From assembly GCA_934500865.1 (NCBI GenBank), contig CAKSUD010000025.1, positions 1 to 21,281 on the forward strand: a DNA stretch of 21,281 nucleotides, written 5' to 3'. The stretch comes from an uncultured Clostridia bacterium. GTDB taxonomy: Bacteria > Bacillota > Clostridia > TANB77 > RGIG9151. The translations under genes were made by a program, and so were the position numbers. The notes under the pieces are model-generated. The model made no database searches. It had not been told where the DNA came from and worked only from the letters and a program-made list of their open reading frames with translations. Shown piece after piece: positions 7,531 to 14,693 of this stretch (position 1 is the stretch's first letter; each line of letters opens with the position of its first letter).

Positions 7531-7704
7531 ATGAAAAGAAAACAAAAAGGCGGAATAGAAGGAATTATAGCTACAATAATTATGGTTGGGTTAGTAGTTG
7601 CATTAATTATTGCGGTAATATTGCCTATGACTAGAGAAACTAAAGATGTTGGAGATGCAGGGAAAAATAGAATGTCCGAATTAGAAAGTAGATTAGGTGG
7701 TTAA
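7531..7704 (+). CDS. Flp-like pilin-type protein, paralogue 2
   Basis: This 57-residue protein starts with MKRKQKGG, then IEGIIATIIMVG and a hydrophobic run ending in VILPM at residues 29-33, followed by a charged tail of 24 residues. The leader (1-8) ends in GG like its neighbours, leaving a mature peptide of about 49 residues. Over the hydrophobic core it is closely similar to the proteins at 7209 and 7736, so the three arose by duplication. GAGGGAG lies 12 bases upstream of the ATG. It is shorter than most annotation cut-offs and easily missed. The pilin assignment is inferred from architecture and the nearby peptidase. Confidence 0.75.
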   Translation: MKRKQKGGIEGIIATIIMVGLVVALIIAVILPMTRETKDVGDAGKNRMSELESRLGG

Positions 7705-7735
7705 TGTGAGAAATTTATTTAAAGAGGTGATTACG

Positions 7736-7912
7736 GTGAATAGAAAATTAAAAGGTGGAATGGAAGGCATTATTGCGGCCATTATTTTAGCTGGACTTGT
7801 AGTAGCACTTCTTTTAGGTGTTGTTGTACCTATGTCTAATGAGGGTGATAAACTAATAGATAAGTCTACCAATAAGTTAGTAGACCAACAAGTAAATATG
7901 AGACCAAGATAA
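7736..7912 (+). CDS. Flp-like pilin-type protein, paralogue 3
   Basis: This 58-residue protein begins MNRKLKGG and continues MEGIIAAIILAG, with a hydrophobic run ending VVVPM (29-33) and a polar tail ending in MRPR. The chosen start is GTG at 7736, with AGAGGTG 6 bases upstream. This gives the same 8-residue leader as paralogue 2. An upstream GTG at 7697 would add 13 residues and overlap paralogue 2, which fits the family less well. The residue after the GG leader is methionine followed by glutamate, as in the I-E of paralogue 2. The role is inferred to be a pilin or minor pilin. Confidence 0.72.
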   Translation: MNRKLKGGMEGIIAAIILAGLVVALLLGVVVPMSNEGDKLIDKSTNKLVDQQVNMRPR

Positions 7913-7955
7913 ATTTAAAGAAAAATTATACCTATAAAAAGGGAGTGCAGGGAAA

Positions 7956-8462
7956 ATGAGTGAAAAAGCTTTGAAATTAAAAAAAGGTGGTTTGGATACC
8001 ATTATTGCATATATCGTGGTAATGCTACCTCTTTTGTATGTTCTTGTTTATATAATTGCTACTATATATCATTTTTCCGTACAAATGTATATGAACCAAG
8101 TAGTAAAAGAAGCAACAGTTATGGCGAGTACTTATGGTGAGGTAACGACTGGTCATGCAGATTACATAGAGGAAAAACTAAAAAATATACTAGATAAAGA
8201 TGACCATGGAAATGTATGTAGAATCGAGTACTATGTAAGACCATTTGATGAGAATAGCGGAGTAGTCGGAGCCGTACTAGGGCCATATGATACAATTCCT
8301 ACTGTTAAAAAAGCTGACATAATAGGAATTTATGTTACATCAATAAAGCCGTCAATATTAGGAAATGTCTCTAGCTTTAGTTTATTTGGTGGTGGTTCAG
8401 ATACAAATAATTTGTATTATACTTCTTATAGAGAGGAGATTATAAGAAATGAACACCCGTGA
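7956..8462 (+). CDS. TadE-like pseudopilin protein
   Basis: This 168-residue protein has a basic leader ending KKGG (9-12), then LDTIIAY and a hydrophobic segment to about residue 43. A soluble alpha/beta region of about 125 residues follows. The pattern is that of TadE-type minor pilins: prepilin-like N-terminus, then QVVKEATVMASTYG, similar to the conserved helix after the membrane segment. The N-terminal leader repeats the KGG-x-[DE]-x-I-I pattern of the three small pilins, so the same peptidase should process all four. A match to DUF4320 is possible but not verified. A GGGAGTG-type site precedes the ATG. It overlaps the next gene by 14 bases. Confidence 0.65.
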   Translation: MSEKALKLKKGGLDTIIAYIVVMLPLLYVLVYIIATIYHFSVQMYMNQVVKEATVMASTYGEVTTGHADYIEEKLKNILDKDDHGNVCRIEYYVRPFDENSGVVGAVLGPYDTIPTVKKADIIGIYVTSIKPSILGNVSSFSLFGGGSDTNNLYYTSYREEIIRNEHP

Positions 8463-9438
8463 TATTATAAAAGATAATAAGGGCAGCGGGTTGGGAGTTA
8501 TCTTATACGGAGTAACTTTGTTACTTATATTGATTTTCGTAGCAGTAAATATAGTTAATGCGAAAGTTATTGAAAATGGATATAATTCTTTAAGGGACGC
8601 CGTACAATCTGCTTCTTCAGGTTCTGTTATTCATTTATTAACAAAACAGAATACTAATACTAATACACAGGCTCAACAAAGTATTATTAGTGGAGATAGA
8701 TATGATATATATCTTCAATTGGCTTTAGGATATATTATAAATAGAAATACTAGTGCAATAAACAATACTTATGCTCAGTCTGGTGAGTTAAATAACTTCA
8801 TAAAGCTAGACCATCAAAAAGTAGTAAATGAAACTATGGCGCTACTTGAAAATGCAATAATAAGGAAAAAGGGCGCTAGTACGATAAATGATACCAATAA
8901 ATATAAAATAATGACGTTTTTTATAGAACCATATTATGATAAGGCTACGAGTAAAAAGTTTTTCCATATAGTAGCTTATGGGAATGGAGACTATAATCTT
9001 AATAATGGGATCCAAAAAGAAGTAGCTACAAGTATGGTTAGAAGTGACAGTACAAATAATATGAAGTCTGTTTATAATGAAGTAGAAAGCACTATAAATA
9101 GTATAGTTAATTGTGAATATGGTGGCATGGATGAAATTGATAAAGAGGCTTATGATATAAGTACAAAGTTTGATATAAATTTGAATGCTACCGGCTCATA
9201 CGACTATAATAAATTAATTAGAGAAATGGAAACATATCCTCATTATTTAATAGTAGTAAAGGATTTTGCACTTCCGACTATATTCGATGGCGTAGAAACT
9301 AATAGCGGTAATCCTGGAATAAAGAGTGTATTTACTAGTTTATCTGGTGACGGTTCCTTATCTTCACCGATGTGTGCGTTAAATACAGGTAAAATTCAAA
9401 GACAAACGGAGGATAAAGGCTGGAGCCATAATAGATAA
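8449..9438 (+). CDS. Pilus-module surface protein with pseudopilin-like N-terminus (TadG-like)
   Basis: I do not recognise this 329-residue protein as a named family. Its N-terminus reads DNKGSG (9-14) and is followed by a hydrophobic segment of about 24 residues and then a helix with LRDAVQSAS, a layout seen in TadE/TadF/TadG pseudopilins. The remainder is a large polar, Asn/Ser/Thr-rich domain that would be extracellular. Only two cysteines are evident: one in NCEYGG and one in PMCALNTG near the C-terminus; they could form a disulfide. The start overlaps the TadE-like gene by 14 bases, with AGAGGAG upstream, so translation is probably coupled. It may be a tip or minor subunit; this is inferred from order and architecture. 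Confidence 0.55.
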   Translation: MNTRDIIKDNKGSGLGVILYGVTLLLILIFVAVNIVNAKVIENGYNSLRDAVQSASSGSVIHLLTKQNTNTNTQAQQSIISGDRYDIYLQLALGYIINRNTSAINNTYAQSGELNNFIKLDHQKVVNETMALLENAIIRKKGASTINDTNKYKIMTFFIEPYYDKATSKKFFHIVAYGNGDYNLNNGIQKEVATSMVRSDSTNNMKSVYNEVESTINSIVNCEYGGMDEIDKEAYDISTKFDINLNATGSYDYNKLIREMETYPHYLIVVKDFALPTIFDGVETNSGNPGIKSVFTSLSGDGSLSSPMCALNTGKIQRQTEDKGWSHNR

Positions 9439-9440
9439 TT

Positions 9441-9953
9441 ATGAAAAAGGATTTAATATTTACATTTGTCTTATTTTTAATACAATGTATTTTAGTAACA
9501 ACAATAAAGGGTTTTACTTACCCTTTATTGTTGTTATTTTTAGTATTAGGGATTTTTACATATATTTCAATAATTGACTGGAGAACAGGCCTTATATCTG
9601 TAGAATTAAATATCGGTGTTTTTGTGTTATCTGCATTATATGCTTTTTTTAGTTCTATGTCGTTAAAAGTTATTGGGATTAATTTTTTATGTTTTGTTTT
9701 GCCATTTATATTAATAGAAGCATTTTTTCAACTAGCTATAAATAGAGGAAAAGATCCGGAAAAGTTTTTAGTTGGTGGGGGAGATATATTTCTTTTTGCT
9801 AGTATGTCGATGCTTCTTAGCACACTTGGCATGATGATTATGTTATTTTTTGCTTGCTTATTTAGTTTAATTGTGTCTAAAATAATAAAAAAGAGTTTAA
9901 TTCATTTTGCACCATTTATTCAAATTGGATTACTTATAGCATTATTTTTCTAA
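9441..9953 (+). CDS. Prepilin peptidase (A24 family, TadV/CpaA-like)
   Basis: This 170-residue membrane protein is the likely aspartyl protease for the leaders encoded just upstream. The two family aspartates are visible: D46 in IIDWRTG and D115 in VGGGD (111-115), the GxGD motif. HFAPFI at 155-160 matches the late conserved Pro-containing motif. It has about five or six hydrophobic segments and lacks the N-terminal methylase domain of PilD, as in TadV/CpaA. It begins 2 bases after the preceding stop, and its binding site is poor, suggesting coupled translation. A strong 16-bp hairpin lies within codons 19-32. Enzyme class is well supported; substrates are inferred from context. Confidence 0.87.
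   Translation: MKKDLIFTFVLFLIQCILVTTIKGFTYPLLLLFLVLGIFTYISIIDWRTGLISVELNIGVFVLSALYAFFSSMSLKVIGINFLCFVLPFILIEAFFQLAINRGKDPEKFLVGGGDIFLFASMSMLLSTLGMMIMLFFACLFSLIVSKIIKKSLIHFAPFIQIGLLIALFF
9496..9536 (+). other. 16-bp perfect hairpin inside the prepilin peptidase gene
   Basis: TAACAACAATAAAGGG (9496-9511) and its exact reverse complement (9521-9536) flank a 9-base loop, TTTTACTTA. TTTTTAG follows at 9537-9543. The shape resembles an intrinsic terminator or attenuator embedded in coding sequence. It would lie about 55 bases into the gene, where it could lower transcription or translation of the peptidase and the following yfhO relative to the pilins. Confidence 0.75.
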
Positions 9954-9981
9954 ATTAAAATAATTTTTAGGGGGAAATAAA

Positions 9982-12528
9982 ATGTTAATATTATCTTTTT
10001 TGGTTCCGGTATTACTGTGGTTACTGGCCATAGCGGTATGCGGAATTTTTCCTTTTGGAGAGTATACATTACTTACATCTGATATGTTTTTTCAATATAC
10101 TTATTTTTTCGAGTTTTACCAAAAGGTCCTACAAGATGGAATTAATATTTTTTATTCTTTTGCTTATGGTTTAGGTTCAGAAACATTGGGGTTAATAGCG
10201 TATTATCTAGCTAGCCCCCTAAATTTTATACTTTATTTCTTTAGTAAAGAAAATATAACGGAGGCTATATTAACTATTAATCTAGTTAAAATTGGTTTGT
10301 GTGGCTTAAGTTTTGGAATATTTCTAAAAGCGAAGTTTAATAAAAAATCTTGGATTAATATAGGATTTTCTACTTGTTATGCACTTATGGCATATAACAT
10401 GGTTTATCAATTTAATATAATGTGGTTAGATGGAGTAATTTTATTACCTATTATAGTTTTAGGAATTGATAGACTCTTTGAAAAAAATAAGCCTTTTTTA
10501 TTTTACTTTAGTTTACTTGTTGCGATAATTTCTAATTGGTATATTGGTTGGATGTTATGTATCTTTTCGTTTTTATATGTAATATATTTATCATCGCCTA
10601 ATTTTAGAGAAAATATAAAGAAGATAGGTAAGTTAATTTTAGTTGGAATATTATGTGCAGGTTCGGCTATAATTATTATATTACCTACTGTTTATTCTCA
10701 ATTACAAGTTGAATCCAGATTGGATTTAGTAAAAGATAATATTGGAAATATAAACTTTAAAATTTTAGATATCTTATCTAAGTTTATTATAGGTTCATTT
10801 AACTATGGTGAGATAACAAGTAAAGGCATTTATCCTAAGTTTTTAAATTTGCCAAATGTTTTTTGTGGTGTTTTTATTACTTTTTTAGTTATATTATACT
10901 TTATAAATAAAAAAATAGATAAAAAAGATAAGATTAAAGATGGCGTTATTTTGACAGTTATGTTTGCAAGTTGTTTGTTTAATGCTATTAATATTATTTG
11001 GCATGGGTTTAGCATTAATGCGTGGTTTCCGTATAGATATTCATTTATTATAAGTTTTATAATGATTTTTATTGCATATAAGAGTTATTGGAAGCTAGAT
11101 GATATTGATAATAAAAAAATATTAAAGATATTCGGGATAATAGTACTAATTTGCTTCATTATCGAAAAAATGAAATATAACTATTTAGTGGATGGAGTAA
11201 TATATGTAACATTGTTGATTCTAGGGATGTATATTTATGCATTTACAGGGGGAAAAAACAAGAAATATTTTATATTTTTATTGAATTTTATTATTTGTTT
11301 TGAATTACTTATAAATTCTATTATTGTATTTTCAAATTTTACATATAGAAACAGAAATGAAATTTATGCTACAGAAGCAACTTTTAATACGGCGATAGAA
11401 AGTATAGAAGAAAATGACAATGGATATTTTAGAGTGGAAAATAACATTGGACAAGCACCATTCCAATTTGGAAAAAATATATGTGGAGTAAGCAATAGTA
11501 GCAGTACTGCTATGGAAAAGGGGTTTGCATTGCTAGACGGATTGGGATTTTATAGAATTAGTAATGTTACTTTGAATTACAATTTTACTACTCCATTTAA
11601 CGATTCTATTTTAGGGATAAAGTATCTTGTAGGAGATGGAGAAAAAACTTATTATAAGGAATATGATAAGGAAAATAAAATTTGGATAAATCTTGATGCT
11701 TTATCTTTAGGATTTATGGTAAATGAAAAAATAGGTAACGTAAAAGATTTATTAAATTCGGCTGGAATTCCAAGAGACCCATTTGAAAATCAAAATAATA
11801 TAGCTCAAAATATGATTAAAAACGGAAAAGAAATCTTTAATAAAATAAATATTTCTTCGATAGAGCGTAATAATTTAATTGAAAGTGAAGGAAGCCTTTA
11901 TCAGGAAAGTAAACTTGAACCGTCATCCATTAGATTTGAAATTAATGTTGAAGAAGAAAAAGATATTTATTTAGAAATATACGGAAAAGGACATAATGAA
12001 AGGAAAGAAAAGCTATATGTAAATGGTAAAGATTTTTTAGGGAAAGAAAAATACGTGGAAGATTTTGGTATTATTAATTTAGGTAAATTTAAAAAAGGTG
12101 AAAAAGTAGAAATTGAAATTAAATATTTAACTACGGGTGAGTTTCCTGTAAAAAGCATATATGCGTATTATTTTAATGAAGATGAATATAAGGAATTAAT
12201 AAGTGAATTAAAAAATAATCAGCTAGATATTTATAATATGACTAGTTCGAAGTTAGAAGGAAGAGTTAATGCGACTAATGATAAAGACATTTTACTTATA
12301 ACATTTTTATATAATGAATTTATGAAAGTAAAGGTGGATGGCGAAGAGGTAAAACCGGTAGAGGTTTTAGATTCACTAATTGGAATTAAATTATCTGAAG
12401 GCGAACATACGATAGAATTATGGTATGAACCGACATTAGTAAAAATAAGCGGATTAGTGTCAATAGCATTTTTTATTGGCTCTTGCTTGATAATTTCGTC
12501 GTGTTTTAACCACAAGGAACGTTCTTGA
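9982..12528 (+). CDS. yfhO: YfhO-family membrane glycosyltransferase (GT-C type)
   Basis: This 848-residue protein has about a dozen hydrophobic helices in residues 1-460, a large polar, mostly extracytoplasmic region (about 465-810) and a final membrane helix (about 815-840). D34 in LTSDMFFQYTYF matches the acidic residue in the first loop of GT-C enzymes. WFPYRYSF at 348-355 is a recognisable YfhO motif. In Bacillus and Listeria, YfhO proteins add sugars to lipoteichoic or wall teichoic acid from undecaprenyl-phosphate sugars. Here it is 28 bases after the prepilin peptidase, with AGGGGGAAA as binding site, and appears to close the same operon. Whether it modifies pilins, teichoic acid or another surface polymer is not determined by sequence. 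Confidence 0.8.
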   Translation: MLILSFLVPVLLWLLAIAVCGIFPFGEYTLLTSDMFFQYTYFFEFYQKVLQDGINIFYSFAYGLGSETLGLIAYYLASPLNFILYFFSKENITEAILTINLVKIGLCGLSFGIFLKAKFNKKSWINIGFSTCYALMAYNMVYQFNIMWLDGVILLPIIVLGIDRLFEKNKPFLFYFSLLVAIISNWYIGWMLCIFSFLYVIYLSSPNFRENIKKIGKLILVGILCAGSAIIIILPTVYSQLQVESRLDLVKDNIGNINFKILDILSKFIIGSFNYGEITSKGIYPKFLNLPNVFCGVFITFLVILYFINKKIDKKDKIKDGVILTVMFASCLFNAINIIWHGFSINAWFPYRYSFIISFIMIFIAYKSYWKLDDIDNKKILKIFGIIVLICFIIEKMKYNYLVDGVIYVTLLILGMYIYAFTGGKNKKYFIFLLNFIICFELLINSIIVFSNFTYRNRNEIYATEATFNTAIESIEENDNGYFRVENNIGQAPFQFGKNICGVSNSSSTAMEKGFALLDGLGFYRISNVTLNYNFTTPFNDSILGIKYLVGDGEKTYYKEYDKENKIWINLDALSLGFMVNEKIGNVKDLLNSAGIPRDPFENQNNIAQNMIKNGKEIFNKINISSIERNNLIESEGSLYQESKLEPSSIRFEINVEEEKDIYLEIYGKGHNERKEKLYVNGKDFLGKEKYVEDFGIINLGKFKKGEKVEIEIKYLTTGEFPVKSIYAYYFNEDEYKELISELKNNQLDIYNMTSSKLEGRVNATNDKDILLITFLYNEFMKVKVDGEEVKPVEVLDSLIGIKLSEGEHTIELWYEPTLVKISGLVSIAFFIGSCLIISSCFNHKERS

Positions 12529-12590
12529 ACACTACATATATTGTTTTACAGAAGAATAATATTTTGAATTGCGTTTTGAGATAATTAAAG

Positions 12591-12640
12591 AAAAAAAGAG
12601 AAAAACGAAGAAAAACAAAGTTTGAAAATGAAGAATTAAA
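12591..12640. repeat. Phased A-tracts upstream of the rplM promoter
   Basis: A-runs begin at 12591, 12601 and 12611, exactly 10 bases apart, with further A-rich runs at 12625 and 12637. They end about 18 bases before the -35 of the rplM promoter. Such an array predicts bent DNA and may act as an UP-like element. The whole 12529-12657 gap is otherwise A-rich with no convincing terminator for yfhO. Confidence 0.6.
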
Positions 12641-12657
12641 ATGTTTTTAAAATTGTG

Positions 12658-12686
12658 TTGACATAGATTATGTTACGTTGTATAAT
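12658..12686 (+). promoter_or_regulatory. Consensus sigma-A promoter of rplM-rpsI
   Basis: TTGACA (12658-12663), a 17-base spacer and TATAAT (12681-12686) match the sigma-A consensus perfectly. The start is predicted near 12693, leaving a leader of about 60 bases. That is long enough for an L13 autoregulatory element, but no specific structure was identified. Confidence 0.93.
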
Positions 12687-12751
12687 AATAAAGTCGTTGT
12701 TAAGGCAATTACATTAAAAAATATATAGAAAGATTGAAAGGAAGGGTAATA

Positions 12752-13189
12752 ATGAACGCAACACATATCGTAAAAGCAAGCGAAATCGAAAGAGCTTGGT
12801 ATTTAGTTGACGCTGAAGGACTTACACTTGGTAGAGTTGCAAGTGAAGTTGCTAAAATTTTAAAGGGTAAAAACAAACCTACTTATTCTACAAATATGGA
12901 CTGTGGAGATTACGTTATCGTTATTAATGCTGATAAAGTAAAACTTACAGGTGCAAAATTAACTCAAAAATTATACAGACATCATACAGGTTTTCCTGGT
13001 GGACTTAAAGAAGTTAAGGCTAAGGACATGTTAGAAAGAAGACCAGTTAGAATGTTTGAATTAGCAGTTAAAGGAATGCTTCCTAAGAATGCTTTAGGTA
13101 GAGAAATGATTAAAAAGTTGAAGGTTTATGCCGGAGCTGAACATGAACATGCTGCACAAAAACCTGAAAAATTAGAAATTAAGGCATAA
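12752..13189 (+). CDS. rplM: 50S ribosomal protein L13
   Basis: L13 is an early-assembly protein of the large ribosomal subunit. Recognisable blocks are WYLVDAEGLTLGRVAS, ILKGKNKPTY, the DCGDYVIVINA stretch, KLTQKLYRHHTGFPGGLKE, and GMLPKNALGR near the end. Translation from the TTG at 12734 would add six residues, but that codon overlaps the GGAAGGG binding site. The ATG at 12752 is the normal family start and gives 145 residues. It is cotranscribed with rpsI, as in nearly all bacteria. Confidence 0.97.
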   Translation: MNATHIVKASEIERAWYLVDAEGLTLGRVASEVAKILKGKNKPTYSTNMDCGDYVIVINADKVKLTGAKLTQKLYRHHTGFPGGLKEVKAKDMLERRPVRMFELAVKGMLPKNALGREMIKKLKVYAGAEHEHAAQKPEKLEIKA

Positions 13190-13202
13190 GGAGGAAACGA
13201 TA

Positions 13203-13595
13203 ATGGCTAAGAATTATTTTTATGGTACTGGTAGAAGAAAAGAAGCCGTTGCACGTGTAAGACTTGTTCCTGGAAAAGGAAAGATTACAATTAACGGAAA
13301 AACTATTGAAGAATTTTTTGGTTTAGAAACACTTAGAATGATAGTAAAGCAACCATTAGTTTTAACAAACAATGAAGCTAAATATGACATCATTGCAAAG
13401 GTTATCGGTGGAGGATATACTGGTCAAGCTGGAGCTATCCGTCACGGTTTATCTCGTGCTTTACTTCAAGCAAACGAAGAGAATAGAGCAGTTCTTAAGA
13501 AAGCTGGTTTCTTAACAAGAGATCCAAGAATGAAGGAAAGAAAGAAGTACGGACTAAAGAAAGCAAGAAAAGCACCACAATTCTCAAAGAGATAA
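13203..13595 (+). CDS. rpsI: 30S ribosomal protein S9
   Basis: S9 is a small-subunit protein whose C-terminal tail reaches the P-site tRNA. GTGRRKEAVARVRL is at about 8-21 and the diagnostic basic tail KKYGLKKARKAPQFSKR closes the 130-residue protein, including the terminal Lys-Arg that contacts tRNA. The gene starts 13 bases after rplM with AAGGAGGAA as binding site and is followed by a strong terminator. Confidence 0.98.
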   Translation: MAKNYFYGTGRRKEAVARVRLVPGKGKITINGKTIEEFFGLETLRMIVKQPLVLTNNEAKYDIIAKVIGGGYTGQAGAIRHGLSRALLQANEENRAVLKKAGFLTRDPRMKERKKYGLKKARKAPQFSKR

Positions 13596-13604
13596 TGGCA
13601 AAAG

Positions 13605-13634
13605 AAAAGAGCGATATTTCATCGCTCTTTTTTT
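13605..13634 (+). terminator. Intrinsic terminator after rpsI
   Basis: A stem of at least 8 bp (13608-13615 with 13621-13628, extended by A-T pairs) and a 5-base loop run into a T-tract to 13634. It lies between rpsI and the convergent DUF1836 gene, and the flanking A-run could allow bidirectional action. Confidence 0.93.
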
Positions 13635-13639
13635 GTACT

Positions 13640-14143
13640 TTAACGAATTGCAATAATTCTATCAGCTAGAATACTGTTTGCAAAAGCATTTACAATTGCA
13701 CGCATCGCAGCTACTTCTTGAATGTCTGTGTTCAAGGCCGATTCTATGTTGTACTTATCCGGGGCAAAAGCATGTTTTAATGCATTTTCGAGTTCTTCAC
13801 AAAATAAATTATACCCTTCTTCAACAGAGAACCAGCGTTTAGTCATAACGATAGATTCACGTATGTCCGCAAGTGGCATAAGCCTTTTAAAGATGCAAAT
13901 TACAAATAAGTATGCAAGATGGCCTCTGTTATACTTTTTCTTTTTCGGCGGGTTTATTATTTTGTGCTTTACGTAGTTATTAATCATTGTTGAAGTTATA
14001 ATCGGGACTTTTGGATTATTATTAAAAAGTGATAGATTATTTTCCAAAATACATACAACTTGGTCTATGTATAATTCAATTTCAGGTAGTTCGCTCCAAC
14101 GTGGGCAATGATAATTCATAATATCTTCTGCAGAGATTTCCAT
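13640..14143 (-). CDS. DUF1836 family protein (putative DNA-binding)
   Basis: This 167-residue protein matches the DUF1836 pattern found across Firmicutes: CPRWSELPEIELYIDQVV near residues 13-30, then STMINNYVKHKIINPPKKKKY near 51-71. A helix-rich C-terminal half follows. The middle block resembles the MerR-type winged-helix segment, in which a helix-turn-helix is followed by a Pro-Lys wing, so a transcription-regulator role is often proposed but not established. AAGGAAA precedes the ATG. A promoter at 14177-14205 serves it alone, after the terminator of the gene at 14235. It is unrelated in function to rplM-rpsI as far as the sequence shows. Confidence 0.85.
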   Translation of the reverse strand: MEISAEDIMNYHCPRWSELPEIELYIDQVVCILENNLSLFNNNPKVPIITSTMINNYVKHKIINPPKKKKYNRGHLAYLFVICIFKRLMPLADIRESIVMTKRWFSVEEGYNLFCEELENALKHAFAPDKYNIESALNTDIQEVAAMRAIVNAFANSILADRIIAIR

Positions 14144-14176
14144 AAGCTTTTTCCTTTCAAAAATATCTATGAATTT

Positions 14177-14205
14177 ATCTTAACATAATCAAAAAATATG
14201 GTCAA
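14177..14205 (-). promoter_or_regulatory. Promoter of the DUF1836 gene
   Basis: Minus-strand TTGACC (14200-14205), 17-base spacer and TAAGAT (14177-14182) lie 34 bases before the ATG. The -35 sits immediately after the terminator hairpin of the upstream gene, indicating independent transcription. Confidence 0.6.
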
Positions 14206-14207
14206 GA

Positions 14208-14231
14208 AAAAAGCACGTATTCGTGCTTTTT
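14208..14231 (-). terminator. Intrinsic terminator of the Asn/Pro-rich protein gene
   Basis: GCACG and CGTGC (14213-14217 with 14222-14226) are extended by A-T pairs around a 4-base loop. On the minus strand the stem is followed by a six-T run at 14207-14212. It lies 4 bases past the stop codon at 14235. Confidence 0.8.
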
Positions 14232-14234
14232 CTG

Positions 14235-14555
14235 TTACTGTGCTACATTAGGGACACTTATTTTAGGCATTTGATTTCCATTCTTATTTATATCTAGTAT
14301 ATTATTATTCATAGGTGAATTGGTAGGGGAAGGACTTGGAGAAGAAGTATTATTCATTATATCATTTTTGTTTATTTCTGTTGGTAAGTTACTGTTTTTT
14401 GGTTGTGTATTCATTAAGTTTTGGTTTATTTGTTGCGGGGTTGTACCATTATTTTTTCCGGTATTATTCATTGTCCCTGATACAGAAACAACGCCGACTA
14501 GTAATACTAAACAAGCTAGTCCGAAGAACATAGCTATCCAATTTTTGTTATTCAT
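14235..14555 (-). CDS. Small exported or membrane-anchored Asn/Pro/Ser-rich protein
   Basis: I do not recognise a family for this 106-residue protein. Residues 1-5 are short and polar (MNNKN). A hydrophobic segment at 6-27 then acts as a signal anchor or an uncleaved signal peptide. The rest is low complexity, rich in Asn, Pro, Ser and Thr, including an SPSPSPTNSP stretch at about 72-81, and is probably disordered outside the membrane. There is no cysteine in a lipobox position and no LPxTG sorting motif. GAAAGGAAT precedes the ATG, and a clean terminator follows, which supports it being a real gene. Function is unknown. Confidence 0.65.
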   Translation of the reverse strand: MNNKNWIAMFFGLACLVLLVGVVSVSGTMNNTGKNNGTTPQQINQNLMNTQPKNSNLPTEINKNDIMNNTSSPSPSPTNSPMNNNILDINKNGNQMPKISVPNVAQ

Positions 14556-14591
14556 AAAATCATTCCTTTCGGTTTTTGATGAGAATATTAT

Positions 14592-14620
14592 TTGCAGTTT
14601 AATAAAAAATATGTTATACA
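14592..14620 (+). promoter_or_regulatory. Probable promoter of the CDF exporter gene
   Basis: TTGCAG (14592-14597), 17-base spacer and TATACA (14615-14620) preceded by TGT give an extended -10 type promoter. A second TATAAT at 14665-14670 lies closer to the gene but lacks a convincing -35. The divergent gap 14556-14693 holds nothing else clear. Confidence 0.5.
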
Positions 14621-14693
14621 GAAGTTGTATATTTGAATGAATTATAATTTTAATTAATACATTATATAATAAACGTAATTTGGGGGTATAGAG

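Noticed and set aside
7697..7735. Upstream GTG start for the third pilin-like protein
   Set aside because: It overlaps the previous gene and would break the shared short basic leader; GTG at 7736 has a better binding site.
12500..12560. Terminator after yfhO
   Set aside because: Only short imperfect pairings around GAACGTTC were found, with no T-run.
12734..12751. TTG start six codons upstream of rplM
   Set aside because: It coincides with the ribosome binding site and is not found in L13 proteins.
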